The notes under the pieces: generated by a model
What the model saw: the letters and a program-made list of their open reading frames with translations, nothing else
The model's database searches: none
Told to the model about the DNA's origin: nothing
NCBI GenBank assembly: GCA_029834535.1
Contig: JAQMWT010000340.1
Location: 186,001-250,000, forward strand
Direction of reading: 5' to 3'
Length of the DNA: 64,000 bases
Origin: Chrysophaeum taylorii
Lineage: Eukaryota > Sar > Pelagophyceae > Pelagomonadales > Pelagomonadaceae
Translations under genes and position numbers: made by a program
Part shown: positions 1 to 9,660 of the stretch, in pieces
How the letters are laid out: the number at the start of each line of letters is the position of its first letter
Position numbering within the stretch: the first letter of the stretch is position 1

Positions 1-1
1 C

Positions 2-1579
2 GGCAAGGACGTGAAGAACGCCGTCATCACGGTGCCGGCCTACTTCAACGACTCGCAGCGCCAGGCGACGAAGGATGCGGGCTCGATCTCGGGTCTCAAC
101 GTGCTCCGCATCATCAACGAGCCGACGGCGGCGGCCATCGCCTACGGCCTCGACAAAAAAGGCAACGAGCGCAACGTCCTCATCTTCGACCTCGGCGGCG
201 GCACCTTCGACGTGTCGCTCCTGACCATCGAGGAGGGTATCTTCGAGGTCAAGGCGACCGCCGGCGACACCCACCTCGGCGGCGAGGATTTTGATAATCG
301 CATGGTCGACTACTTCCTCCAGGAATTTAAGCGCAAGTTCAAGAGGGACCTCAAGTCGAACCAGCGCGCCCTGCGGCGACTCCGGACGGCGTGCGAGCGT
401 GCCAAGCGCACGCTGTCTTCGTCGACGCAGGCGCACATCGAGATCGACTCGCTGTTCGAGGGCATCGACTTCAACTCGACCATCACGCGCGCGCGGTTCG
501 AGGACCTCAACATGGACTACTTCCGCAAGTGCATGGACCCCGTCGAGAAGGTGATGCGCGACGCGAGGCTCTCAAAGTCGCAGGTCAACGAGGTCGTGCT
601 CGTCGGCGGCTCGACGCGCATCCCCAAGATCCAGCAGCTCTTGTCCGACTTTTTTAACGGCAAGGAGCCGTGCAAGTCGATCAATCCCGACGAGGCCGTC
701 GCCTTCGGAGCGACCGTCCAGGCGGCGATCCTCACGGGAGCCGACAAGTCGGACAAGCTGAGCGACCTGCTGCTGCTCGACGTGACACCCCTCTCGCTCG
801 GGCTCGAGACCGCCGGCGGCGTCATGACGGCCCTCATCAAGCGGAACACGACCGTGCCGGCGAAAAAGTCCCAGACCTTCTCGACGTACGCTGATAATCA
901 GACGAGCGTGCTCATCCAGGTCTTCGAGGGCGAGCGGTCGATGACAAAGGACAACAATCTCCTCGGCAAGTTCATGCTCGACGGCATCCCGCCCATGCCC
1001 CGCGGCCAACCGCAAATCGACGTCACCTTCGACATCGACGCCAACGGCATCCTCAACGTCTCGGCCGTCGAGAAGTCGACCGGCAAGGAGCAGAAGATCA
1101 CCATCAAAAACGACAAGGGCCGACTCTCGCAGCAGGAGATCGACAGAATGGTCGACGAGGCCGAGAGATATAAGGCCGAGGACGAGGCAAACAGGGTGCG
1201 CGTCGAAGCCAAGAATTCCCTCGAAAACTACTGCTACTCCATCAAGACTACCGTCGCCGACGAGAAGCTCGCCTCCAAGCTCGCCGACGCCGACAAGGAC
1301 AAGATCAACGCCAAGGTCCAGGAAACGACCTCCTGGCTCGACGCGAACCCGTCTGCCGAGAAGGAAGAGTTCGAGGCCAAGCAGAAGGACCTCGAGGCCG
1401 TCGTCAATCCCATCCTCACCAACCTCGGGGGCGCTGGTGGTGGCATGCCCGGCGGCATGCCCGGGTCCGGCTTCCCGGGTGCCGGCGGGATGCCCGGCGA
1501 CTTTCCGGGGGGCGCAGCGCCGAACGCGCCGCCCGCGGGCGGCGGAGACGAAGGCCCCAAGATCGAGGAAATCGACTAA
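2..1579 (+). CDS. HSP70: Cytosolic HSP70 chaperone, 3' part (5' end outside window)
   Basis: ATP-driven protein-folding chaperone of the cytosolic HSC70/DnaK family. The frame is open from the first bases and enters the nucleotide-binding domain at the segment [19 protein letters not shown], so about 120-130 N-terminal residues lie upstream of the window. Seen in order: the connect motif [11 protein letters not shown], phosphate-2 motif [13 protein letters not shown], the adenosine motif [13 protein letters not shown], the interdomain linker [12 protein letters not shown], the substrate-binding domain, the helical lid and a GGMPG-rich tail. The C-terminus is PKIEEID, a variant of the cytosolic EEVD motif that binds TPR co-chaperones; this marks it as cytosolic rather than ER, mitochondrial or plastid. 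No intron is needed in the visible part. It is convergent with the E2-like gene downstream. Identification is certain; only the 5' end is missing. Confidence 0.97.
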   Translation, partial: GKDVKNAVITVPAYFNDSQRQATKDAGSISGLNVLRIINEPTAAAIAYGLDKKGNERNVLIFDLGGGTFDVSLLTIEEGIFEVKATAGDTHLGGEDFDNRMVDYFLQEFKRKFKRDLKSNQRALRRLRTACERAKRTLSSSTQAHIEIDSLFEGIDFNSTITRARFEDLNMDYFRKCMDPVEKVMRDARLSKSQVNEVVLVGGSTRIPKIQQLLSDFFNGKEPCKSINPDEAVAFGATVQAAILTGADKSDKLSDLLLLDVTPLSLGLETAGGVMTALIKRNTTVPAKKSQTFSTYADNQTSVLIQVFEGERSMTKDNNLLGKFMLDGIPPMPRGQPQIDVTFDIDANGILNVSAVEKSTGKEQKITIKNDKGRLSQQEIDRMVDEAERYKAEDEANRVRVEAKNSLENYCYSIKTTVADEKLASKLADADKDKINAKVQETTSWLDANPSAEKEEFEAKQKDLEAVVNPILTNLGGAGGGMPGGMPGSGFPGAGGMPGDFPGGAAPNAPPAGGGDEGPKIEEID

Positions 1580-2017
1580 TTTCGCCTCGGCGTTGTGGTG
1601 GTATAATTGAACCCCCGGAGGACATATCCGCTGCCTCCACTCGAGATCGCTGGCTGTCCCCACGTTTCTCTCTCCTCTTTCAACGCGAGCCAGCGCAGCG
1701 CGGCGCACCACGCGTCGTTTAGCGAGCGAGCGACCCACCTCGTGTTTGTTCGTTTTGTTGTTTTTTTGTTTGCTGCCACACGTGCCTCTTTTTTACTCCT
1801 ACTACTACTGCTTAAGGGGAGTTGCCTCAGCCAGATTCCCCCGAGAATATTAGCGTGCGCGTGTGGGCACGAACACGCCTCGCGCCACTCTTAACTTTAC
1901 GGCACGCGTCATATCATCATCATCATCATCTCCCGAACAGCAGGGGCTCACTCGCTCGCGTCACGTCATTCACTTTTTGGGTCCTCTCGTCATCTGAAAA
2001 AGGACGAGGTCGTCGTC
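1580..2017. other. Convergent intergenic spacer between HSP70 and the E2-like gene
   Basis: The two 3' ends face each other across 438 bp. The spacer has T-rich stretches and a short run of CAT triplets near 1915-1930. I see no gene and no canonical AATAAA poly(A) signal that I would trust. Confidence 0.5.
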
Positions 2018-3379
2018 CTAGAGCATGAGGAGTTTAGGGTTGGCCATGTAGTGGGCATAAGCCTGGAGGAAGAGGGCGGCGAGGGGTTCGTCGACGACAC
2101 GGCGGTCGTAGGAGAGTCGGGAGGTCATGGTGGTCGCCTTGCGGGGGTTTCCGCTGTCGTCGAGCTTGAGGGTAGGGACGCCCGCGCCGACGGCGAGGAT
2201 GCACGCTTGGGGCGGGTTAATGACGGCCGAGAACTCCTTGATGCCGAACATGCCCAAGTTGCTGACGCTGCAGGTGCCGCCCTGATACTCCTCGGGCTTG
2301 AGCTTGCCGATTCGGGCTCGGCCGGCGAGGTCCCTAACCTCGGCGGAGATCTGGGCGAGACCCTTGGCGGGGGCGTCGAAGACGATAGGCGTAATGAGAC
2401 CGTTGGGGGTCGCGACCGCCACCGAGATGTCGACGGAGGCGTTCGGATGAGCGTTGCCGTCGATCCAGGCCGAGTTGGCCTTGGGGACGTCGCGGAGCGC
2501 GAGAGCGCACGCGCGGATGACCACGTCGTTGACGGAGACCTTGACGTCCATCGCGGCGAGCTCCTTGCGGAATTTCGCAACGTCGTCGAGCTCGACCGTC
2601 ACGGAGGCAAAGCTGTGCGGCACCGTCGCGCGAGACTCGGTGAGTCGCTTGCTGATCACTTTGCGCATCGAGCTCGCCGGCGTATCGACGAAGGGCGCGC
2701 CGGTCGTGGGGATCGACGCTACGTCGAAGCCGGTCGTCGCCGCGGCTGCTGCCGGGAGCGTGGCGGTCGCCGGGGGGGGCGCCGGAGCTGGTGCCGCCGT
2801 CACCTCTTGTTGTATTTGCTGCTGCGCAAGCGCGGGGAACTTTACACCTTTTTTTAGAGCGTTCAGGACGTCGCCCTTGGTGATCCGGCCGCCCTTGCCG
2901 CTGCCGGCGAGGCCCGTCGCGTCGATTTTCTTCGAATGAGACAAAAACCGCGCCGCCGGTGTCAGCAGGAACGGGTCACCACTCTTGGGGGCCGGAGCAG
3001 CAGGGGCCGGAGCAGCGGCAGCAGCGGGGGCGACGGCTTCGACCGCAAAGTTCTCGAACGCTGCCACGTCCGCCGCATCTTCAACCACGACCATGATCGG
3101 CGTACCGACCTTCACCTCGCTCCCCTTATCCACTAGAAGCTTGGCCACAATCCCGTCGTCCTGGGCCTCAAAGTCCACCGTTGCCTTGTCGGTCTCGATC
3201 TCGGCGATCACGTCGCCGGCCCCGTAACTTCCGCCCACCTCGACCTTCCATGTCGAGATCGTCCCCGCCTCCATCGTCGGCGATAGCGACGGCAGCCCCA
3301 CCACCTGGTGCGACGGGTAGCTCAGCCACCGTACCATACATGGTCTTCGGAGAGAGAGGGTGCGGACGAGGAGCCGCAT
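2018..3379 (-). CDS. Lipoyl-domain 2-oxoacid dehydrogenase acyltransferase (PDH E2 or E3-binding-protein type)
   Basis: Core component of a 2-oxoacid dehydrogenase complex, probably mitochondrial pyruvate dehydrogenase. I start at the ATG at 3379 because it is followed by an Arg-rich presequence-like stretch and then the lipoyl domain; the in-frame extension upstream runs into retroelement-derived sequence. From that start the protein is 453 residues. Residues 24-100 are a lipoyl domain with the lipoyl-lysine in EIETDKATVDFE (Lys65). After an Ala/Pro linker comes the peripheral-subunit-binding domain (about 145-182, LTPAARFLSHSKKID), a second Ala/Pro linker and the acyltransferase domain (about 225-453). 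The usual catalytic motif DHRxxDG reads DRRVVDEP here, so the acid-base histidine is Arg426 and the glycine is Glu. Loss of this histidine is known in animal E3-binding protein (PDHX). The protein may therefore be structural or E3-binding rather than catalytic. Family is certain; which subunit is not. Confidence 0.9.
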   Translation of the reverse strand: MRLLVRTLSLRRPCMVRWLSYPSHQVVGLPSLSPTMEAGTISTWKVEVGGSYGAGDVIAEIETDKATVDFEAQDDGIVAKLLVDKGSEVKVGTPIMVVVEDAADVAAFENFAVEAVAPAAAAAPAPAAPAPKSGDPFLLTPAARFLSHSKKIDATGLAGSGKGGRITKGDVLNALKKGVKFPALAQQQIQQEVTAAPAPAPPPATATLPAAAAATTGFDVASIPTTGAPFVDTPASSMRKVISKRLTESRATVPHSFASVTVELDDVAKFRKELAAMDVKVSVNDVVIRACALALRDVPKANSAWIDGNAHPNASVDISVAVATPNGLITPIVFDAPAKGLAQISAEVRDLAGRARIGKLKPEEYQGGTCSVSNLGMFGIKEFSAVINPPQACILAVGAGVPTLKLDDSGNPRKATTMTSRLSYDRRVVDEPLAALFLQAYAHYMANPKLLML

Positions 3380-3470
3380 GATGATTTCGGAAAGTGTACC
3401 GTTGAAGAAAGCCGTTGAGCCCTCTTTCGCACCTCTGCTGGCTGGGTGGTGGGGTTGCCCGAGGCGTGGC

Positions 3471-4085
3471 TTATAGAGCCGTCGGGACGCCGCGCCCGGC
3501 CCAAGGCGTTGGCGACCCCCTACTCGCGGTGCGGTAGATGCGGCCAACTTGGACCGCCTTGGCCTCGGCGAAGTTGGCACAGCCTTTTTCTACCCACGTC
3601 CGCGCTGCAATTCGCGTGGTGCAGGTGTCGTAGAGTTCGTGGCACGCTGTCCTCGTCGAAGGCGCCAACGACGGTGCCGCAGCTGCGTAGCCGCTACTCG
3701 ACGGGGCCCGGGAGACCGGATGGGTGCACGGCGCCAGGCTCCGGGGGGATGGTGATGTCGATGGCGATTCTGCGCGTGGACTCGCGCTGCGCGTCGATCG
3801 ACGTGTAAAAAAGGTTGAGAGGGGTGAAGAGCGCTGGAAGTATAGAACGAGCCCCAGACGAGCATCAAGATTGGCGTCGTGGAGTCGCTCTCTGTCGAGC
3901 GTGGTGAGGATGTTAGGCACGACGTGGTGTTGGGCGAGGTTGCCTCGATGTCGGCCGCAGAGGCGCAAGCCGACAGCAGGGGCGGCGATGTCAGCAAAGA
4001 CGCCGAGAATGTCGGAAAGGATGCCGAGATCCAACGAGGAGGTCGCTTCGCTCAGCGGCTCTACTATGCGTGATTGGACGGTCAA
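3471..4085 (-). pseudogene. Retroelement relic, C-terminal region (same family as 60.75 kb)
   Basis: A decayed coding stretch on the minus strand. The segment IAARTWVEKGCANFAEAKAV is closely similar to IAARTWVTSGCANFTEAKAA in the relic at 60.75-61.29 kb, and both are followed by an RRIYRE-like stretch. Upstream parts are frameshifted. This is the type of C-terminal region found after reverse transcriptase in algal retroelements; that assignment is from memory of the family, not from a search. It lies only 92 bp upstream of the E2-like start codon, so it may have supplied or displaced promoter sequence there. Confidence 0.5.
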
Positions 4086-4159
4086 CTCGCGTCCTGGGAG
4101 TTTGGCTCCCTATCCGTTCGGCTCATGAAGTTGGATACTCGCGTGCACAAGCTAGCGAA

Positions 4160-4639
4160 CTAGAGGCTAGCCCCATGCGTGGGGCGTAGGCCACTCCCAG
4201 CGCCATGGCGCGTGGGAGTAGGGTCACTGGGCGGGGTAGGAAGGGGAATTGAATTGATTTGTTGTTGCCAGTTGTCGCGGTTTTGAGCAACGGAGTACCA
4301 GGTGGCTGCGGGTATATGGAACTGGCGGAGTGCCTTGTTGAGACAACGGCCGTGCGTGAACTGTGGGGACCCGCGGGGACGTTTGGAGGCGCACCACGAG
4401 GTGAGCATTTTCTCCCGAAGGAGGCGATGCCAGAGCATCCGGGCAACGTGGCCTGCCCAGCGAAGAAGTTGTCGGCGTGAGATGTGGATGTCGATAGTCT
4501 CCAGGCCGAGGCGCCGGAGAAGGTGTACACTACAGTAGTAGTCGGCCCGTAAAAAAACGGGAATAAAGGCACTTTGCGATTGCTCCCGAGTTTTCTGTAG
4601 GGCGGTGGTGAACGAACTAAAAAAACCACCCCGCCTCAA
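4160..4639 (-). pseudogene. LINE reverse-transcriptase C-terminal relic
   Basis: The minus-strand frame of 159 codons contains DIHISRRQLLRWAGHVARM followed by a Leu/Arg-rich stretch, KMLTSWCASKRPRGSPQFT, and a tail with NKALRQFHIP and WYSVAQNRDNW. The RRQLxWAGHVxRM and RPRGxPxxTxGRxLxKAL pattern is the standard C-terminus of APE-type LINE polyproteins in algae and oomycetes. The same motifs recur in the longer LINE relic near 38.1 kb (DIYISRRQLRWAGN, KMLASWCASERLP), so the two belong to one family. The 5' part of this copy is missing, which fits ordinary 5' truncation at insertion. Confidence 0.75.
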
Positions 4640-4903
4640 CGTCGTGCGAGTCCAGCAGGTGGTTATTAGAGTTCAGGGAACAGGACAGTTCCCCTAGCCT
4701 ACACGACAGACGTAGATCTACACTTCGGTGTGGTTTACACGTAAGACTACGTACCCACGGGACGTGCTACTATCATGAGATGAGCTTAGAGCACATTCCT
4801 GGGACTATCGGATGTGCGAAAAGGCGAAGGGTGAGGAAGAGATGTCGTTCTCCACGGACGGACGGACGGACGGCGCAGGAGATGGAGACCGCAGATGCAG
4901 TTT

Positions 4904-5401
4904 TTACTCGGCAGGAATCTCGATGTCGCCGCCGTTGATTTTTTTGGTAATTTCTGATGGAGTCTCGCCGTTGACAGTACAGCCGACGGAAAACGCCGTC
5001 CCGAGGATCTCCTTGACGGTCCCGGACAGATCTTTGGCCATAGACTTATGGCGCATCGTGCGCGCAATTTCGATAATTTGATCGAGAGTTAGGTTGCCGT
5101 CGTGCTTTATGTTCTTTTCCTTTTTCCGGTCCCGCGGCGGCTCGTTCAAAGCCTTCACCACGAGTGCCGAAGCGGTAGGAACGACCTCTACGGTCGCTTG
5201 CCGGTTGATGATCGTCAGCTTCACGGTCACATTAAGACCCTTCCAGTCTAGTGTTGCTTTCTGGATGTCCTCGCCGACTTTTTTCGGGGACAGACCAAGC
5301 GGACCGATCTTGGGGGCGAGCGAGGAGGCGGCGCCGATTTCGCCGCCGACGGCGCGCATCACAACGTACTTCGGTTGGTCATTTGCTGGTGGGGGACCCA
5401 T
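4904..5401 (-). CDS. RPL12: 60S ribosomal protein L12 (uL11)
   Basis: Component of the large cytosolic ribosomal subunit that binds 28S rRNA at the GTPase-associated centre and supports the P stalk. The 165-residue length is typical of eukaryotic L12. Recognisable segments are the start [20 protein letters not shown], the conserved [18 protein letters not shown], the linker, and the C-terminal RNA-binding half with [15 protein letters not shown] and [15 protein letters not shown]. The ATG at 5401 gives the usual N-terminus and there is no intron. Neighbours are retroelement and transposase relics, so this is an isolated housekeeping gene. Identification is certain. Confidence 0.97.
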   Translation of the reverse strand: MGPPPANDQPKYVVMRAVGGEIGAASSLAPKIGPLGLSPKKVGEDIQKATLDWKGLNVTVKLTIINRQATVEVVPTASALVVKALNEPPRDRKKEKNIKHDGNLTLDQIIEIARTMRHKSMAKDLSGTVKEILGTAFSVGCTVNGETPSEITKKINGGDIEIPAE

Positions 5402-5794
5402 CGCCGATCGCTCGTGTGAGTTGCGCGATTACCTCTAGCTAGGGCCTAGTTTTAAGCTCTCTGGAGTGCGAGTGTTGAGCACAAAACCGATTTCAGTTCG
5501 CCCTAAACACGCCAACCCTGGCGGGGTGTCTTGGGCGGTCCGTGAAGATCCGAATTCGGTTTGGCGGTCCCGGGAATGAGGTGATATCTTATTCACCGTC
5601 AGGGGCGGCGATTTTGCGACGACTTCGGTAGGTTTTTCGCATACACACCTCCTCCTCCGTACCATCCGATTTCGAAGCGGATTCGCGTGCGCGGGACAGC
5701 CAACGTGGTGCCCTCCTCGCGAAGAAAGTGGCGGTCTGTGACATCATAAAATAAAACGCGGCAGATGTGTATCAAAGTCGTCGTCGTGATATGC
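5402..5794. other. Intergenic region upstream of RPL12
   Basis: About 390 bp that should contain the RPL12 promoter. I see no coding sequence, no clear TATA box and no repeat. The far end merges with the transposase relic. Confidence 0.4.
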
Positions 5795-6276
5795 TCATGT
5801 TTCCGCCTCGTCGAGGCGAGTAAGCTCACTTTGCGGGATAGATCGATGCGTCTGGTGTTCCCGGCGGCGAAGTTTCTGGGTCTGCTTGGCGGCGGCCTCG
5901 ATGGCGGTGTTGTCCATTTCGACGCCACCTTGGTTCTCGCTGGCGTACGCGAGCTTGTACTCGCGCGCCTTCCGCGAGTAGCGCATGAGGCGAGCGACAG
6001 GCAGAATGGCATAGCATCGGTGGACTCGAAGATGAGGGCGAGTTGGTTGGTAGTCATCTGCGCCTCAGTGCCGACGTTGCGGCGACGGTAGTGCTGCTCG
6101 GACTTGCCCCACCCGTACTCGACACCGTCGCCGGCGAGCTCGGGATGGCACTTCGTTGATGAGAGAAGGAGGTGGCCGCGGTCCTCGACGAGCTGTTGAA
6201 GGAGCTTCTTTTCGTCCTTGAAGCCGGCGCAGTTCCCCAAGATCTGTCGTGAGTCTGTTTGGACTGGTGCGGTCAA
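5795..6276 (-). pseudogene. DDE-type transposase C-terminal relic
   Basis: Minus-strand reading gives FKDEKKLLQQLVEDRGHLLL, then KCHPELAGDGVEYGWGKSEQ, and after one frame change RLMRYSRKAREYKLAYASENQ. The order (a long helix, a PKxHxELxxxExxWG-like block, then an Arg-rich RYxRKxxEY helix) matches the last part of a family of DDE-superfamily transposases common in fungi and algae, where the Glu of the ELxxxExxWG block is the final catalytic acid. This is pattern recognition without a search. At least one frameshift and no start make it a relic. Confidence 0.45.
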
Positions 6277-6490
6277 GCGAGCGCTGCGAGCTACCAGAGC
6301 ACAGATCTGGTGTACTCCGTCTCTTCACCTCCTGCTGCAGCCATGATGACGAGAGCCATCAGGCTGCGTGGATGCATCGACACTGTCCGGACGCGCTCGG
6401 ACGGCGCGTCAGGCGTCAGACGCGACGCTACGCCGCCTAAGATGAAGGGTAAAGTCAAGCGCGCCTCAGAGCGGGGGTTAGTTTGGCAAT

Positions 6491-6862
6491 ATGTTGTTGC
6501 GGCTCGCGTCACAGAGTGTGCGTCGCGGCGCTCCCGTGCGGGTCCCGGCGCGGCGGCTCGGGGCCGGGCCGCAGCCGAAGCATGGGACATTGTTTGGTGA
6601 GACGGCCGAGACGAAGTGGGAGGGCTGGGAGCCTATCGTCTACACCGCGTACGCCGCGTCCGCGATCGTCCTCATAGTCGGCCTCGCCAACAAACCCCAG
6701 ACATCAATTCTCCAGTGGGCGCGCGAGGAGGCTCTCGCTAGGATGAAGATCCTGGAAGCCGGAGGCGACGTCCAGTATGGCGTGCACTACTCCAACTCGA
6801 AGATCACCTTTTCCAAAGAAGACGTCGGAGAACTCCCTGTCCAGGAGGAAGAAGAAGACTGA
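6491..6862 (+). CDS. Probable mitochondrial complex I accessory subunit (ESSS/NDUFB11-like)
   Basis: A 123-residue protein with a basic, Ser/Arg-rich N-terminus (MLLRLASQSVRRGAPVRVP) that looks like a mitochondrial presequence, then the block KWEGWEPIVYTAYAAS, one transmembrane helix (about residues 50-68, ASAIVLIVGLA) and a charged C-terminal tail ending in EEEED. The WEGWEPI-Y-TYA block followed by a single TM helix is how I remember the ESSS (NDUFB11) subunit of NADH:ubiquinone oxidoreductase in algae. Size and topology fit. I chose the ATG at 6491 because it opens the presequence-like stretch. An alternative is another small inner-membrane protein. The assignment is moderate. Confidence 0.55.
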   Translation: MLLRLASQSVRRGAPVRVPARRLGAGPQPKHGTLFGETAETKWEGWEPIVYTAYAASAIVLIVGLANKPQTSILQWAREEALARMKILEAGGDVQYGVHYSNSKITFSKEDVGELPVQEEEED

Positions 6863-7655
6863 GCGCCACGGTGCACGCGCATATTAAACCAACGCGCTTT
6901 CTTTCTCTCTCCTCCCTCTAGGGCTCGGGCTTTGTTTAACGACCGTAAATACTGCGTCGTTCCAGCGCGCACTGCGTCGGAGATGCGCGAAGTTTGTTGA
7001 CTAGGGGGAATGCAGAGGATTGTGCAATATGCGCAGCAGCTACGCTAACCGTTGGTTGCGATGGAGGACGGCGCCTAACACGCTTGCTCCCTGCGGCGGC
7101 CCCGGCCGTCCCGGAGTGAGACGGTGCCTGCTCGCCTCCCGGGATGGCCGGTTAGCACCCGGAAAGTCCGCGCTGGGATGGGGTTCGCTCGGTTGGGCAG
7201 AACGCGACGGACAGGTCGATTGTTCGTGGACCAACACGTCCGCGGCCTGCGACGCTTTTGCACGACCTCGCATAAGACCGCGCGCAGTGGCGGTACACCA
7301 TCAACAAGTCCGTCCTCGTCCCTCGCCTCTGCCCCAACTGCGTGATTTTCCTCTGTGATTCCGTACCGGCTCCTGCCGGTCCGGCCTGGCTCCCATGCTC
7401 GGGAGAGGTTTGAAGTTAGTTAATTAGTTAGCGCAGCAGCCACGACAGTTGTTAGAAGACAGTCGTAGTGGTTGCGCCGTCGTTTTGAGGATTTAGGCGT
7501 AAACTCAAGGGTTAAAGGGCGGAAAGTGCGCTGATTGAAGCAGCAGCAGCAGCAGCAGCAGCTTATTCGATTGTTGGCGGGGGTGGACAGTCCAGCAGCT
7601 GGATACGCCGTCCTTACCCTTTGATGCTGCGGTTGAAGTAGTGATTTCGCGACAG
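6863..7655. other. Intergenic region with a dispersed repeat and a GCA run
   Basis: About 790 bp without a gene I trust. Positions 7385-7425 carry a segment (GGCTCCCATGCTCGGGAGAG and flanks) that recurs inverted at 51838-51880 with about three mismatches, so it is a dispersed element end. Positions 7540-7562 hold a short (GCA)n run. A weak open frame from 7020 has no recognisable domain. Confidence 0.45.
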
Positions 7656-8306
7656 ATGTTCAGGAAGGCGGTGTTTGTGGTGCTGAGCGCTCCTTGGGGG
7701 TGCTCGTTCGTGCTACAGCAGCCGCAGACGCGACGAGTCACCCCGCAGGCCGTGGAAGAGTCGGCGGCGCCGGCGTCGGTGGCGGATGTGCCGCTAACGG
7801 ACTCGAATTATGTAGCCATGGGTCTTGCGAAGGTATTCTTCATGAGCGAAGGCAAGGCGCAGGGCCAGTATATCATCGAGCCGCTGACTGCGGGGACGCT
7901 CGAGACGTTGCAGCTCGGCGTTCCGACGTCTTATTGCCGTATCTTCGGCACGACGTGCGGCGACCTCTTCGACGATCCCGCCAACCCGAGCGTCGTGCAA
8001 GTCAAAAACCTTGCCAAGCTCACCGAGGGCTACGAAAATGTCCAGCTCTGCGAGTCGATGATCGAGAGGTCGATGGCCGCTGCGCGCACCTTTCGCAGGC
8101 GCCCCGAAGCTGCCGAGTACGTCGCCGTTGACGACACCTCCGAGGAAGTCAACTTCAACACCGACCGCAAGCGCATCATGGACCTTCAGTATGAGCCTTC
8201 CTTCGACGACAACGTCAAGCAAGATCGCTCCATCGACGTCTACAATCGCGGCGGCGGGGACGACGACACGCTCGCCGACGAGATAAACCGCCTCGCCGAG
8301 TCCTAA
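7656..8306 (+). CDS. Putative plastid-targeted protein of unknown function
   Basis: A 216-residue protein. The ATG at 7656 gives MFRKAVFVVLSAPWGCSFVL: a basic residue, a hydrophobic core, small residues and then SF. A signal peptide whose cleavage site is directly followed by Phe and then a basic, hydroxylated stretch (QQPQTRRVTPQ) is the bipartite ASAFAP-like plastid signal of algae with secondary red plastids. The mature part has a conserved-looking core (NYVAMGLAKVFFMSEGKAQG, then EPLTAGTLETLQLGVPTSYC), two Cys near the middle and an acidic, disordered C-terminus. I do not recognise a named family and give no function. Its main value is as a clue to the organism. Confidence 0.7.
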   Translation: MFRKAVFVVLSAPWGCSFVLQQPQTRRVTPQAVEESAAPASVADVPLTDSNYVAMGLAKVFFMSEGKAQGQYIIEPLTAGTLETLQLGVPTSYCRIFGTTCGDLFDDPANPSVVQVKNLAKLTEGYENVQLCESMIERSMAAARTFRRRPEAAEYVAVDDTSEEVNFNTDRKRIMDLQYEPSFDDNVKQDRSIDVYNRGGGDDDTLADEINRLAES

Positions 8307-8703
8307 GACCCTTTGCCTATCTCGCCCATCAAGAGCGAAATCCTCATCGATGCTTCTTATGCGGGGCCTGACGAAGTTAAGGCATGCTGTTTGTGATTAC
8401 GTTATTTTATTTCGCACGACGCCGAGTAAAATAATTGAGGGTCGAGCACCTGGTCTGATGGTAGGGACCAAGGTGCATCCATTATTAAACATCTGACGAT
8501 GTCGCCCGTCTCCTCCTGGCCAGCAACGGTCACGGGATACGCTGGGCGCATCTTATCCGGCCGGTTGCACCACCACCACAATTCGAATCGACTACCCTCT
8601 CGTTGTCAGTATGGCCTGTCTTTCGGTCTTCCCCCCTTTCTTTTTTGCTTGCTTCTTCTTGGGAACATCTTTCGGCCTTAGACGGTGGCACTCACCACGA
8701 TGG
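8307..8703. other. Intergenic region between the plastid protein and the TCTG tract
   Basis: About 400 bp with moderate GC content. I see no gene, RNA or repeat here, although it should hold the 3' UTR of the plastid protein gene. Confidence 0.4.
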
Positions 8704-9054
<351 letters not shown>

Positions 9055-9660
9055 TCCCGTCTGTCTCTGTCCAGGCTGTCTGTCTGTCGGTCTGTCCTGT
9101 CTTTTTGTCTGTCTGCACCGTCGAACTAGTCTCGTTTTCATCTCTGTCTGTCTGTCTTTTCGGCCTGTCTGTCTTTTGTCTGTCTGTCTGTCTTTTCGTC
9201 GTGTCTGTCTGTCTTCGTCTGTCTGTCTTTTTGTCTGTCTTCTTCCGTCTGTCTGTCCATGTCTGTCTGTCAACAGATCACTGTCGTCTGGCCCGTCTTT
9301 TTCCGTCTCTGTCTTTGTCTGTCTGTCAACAGATCACCCAACTGTCTGTCCCGTCGTCTGTCTGTCTGTAATTCACCTGTCCGTCACACCGTCTGTCTGT
9401 CTTGAAGATCACTGTCTGTCATGTTGTCTGTCTGCGCAACTCGTTGTCTGTCTGTCTTATTGTCTGTCTGTCTGTCTGTCGTCTGTCTGTCTGTCTGTCT
9501 GCCTATGTCTGTCTGTCTGTCTGTTGTCATAGTCTGTCTGTCTGTCTGTCTGTCTGTCGTCGTCGTCTGAGTTTGCCGCGACAGAGGTCTGCCTGTCAAT
9601 GTCTGTTCGTGTCTGTCTGGGTTGTCTGTCGTACTGTCGGTCGTCTGTCTGACTACGAAG
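9055..9660. repeat. Degenerate TCTG region containing an overwritten copy of 10.03-10.19 kb
   Basis: TCTG blocks alternate with short unique islands. From about 9270 to 9460 the islands are, in order, CAACAGATCAC, GGCCCGTCTT, TTCCG, GTCAACAGATCACCCAAC, CCCGTCGTC, GTAATTCACC, CACACCG, CTTGAAGATCAC, CATGTTG and GCGCAACTCGTT. The same islands occur in the same order and with nearly the same spacing at 10028-10190, where the intervening bases are ordinary sequence. Here those bases are TGTCTGTC-type. The region passes directly into the acyl-AMP-ligase-like pseudogene at its right end. Confidence 0.9.

Noticed and set aside
3380-3580. In-frame N-terminal extension of the E2-like protein
   Set aside because: It overlaps or abuts retroelement-derived sequence and has no targeting character; the ATG at 3379 gives a normal mitochondrial-type start.
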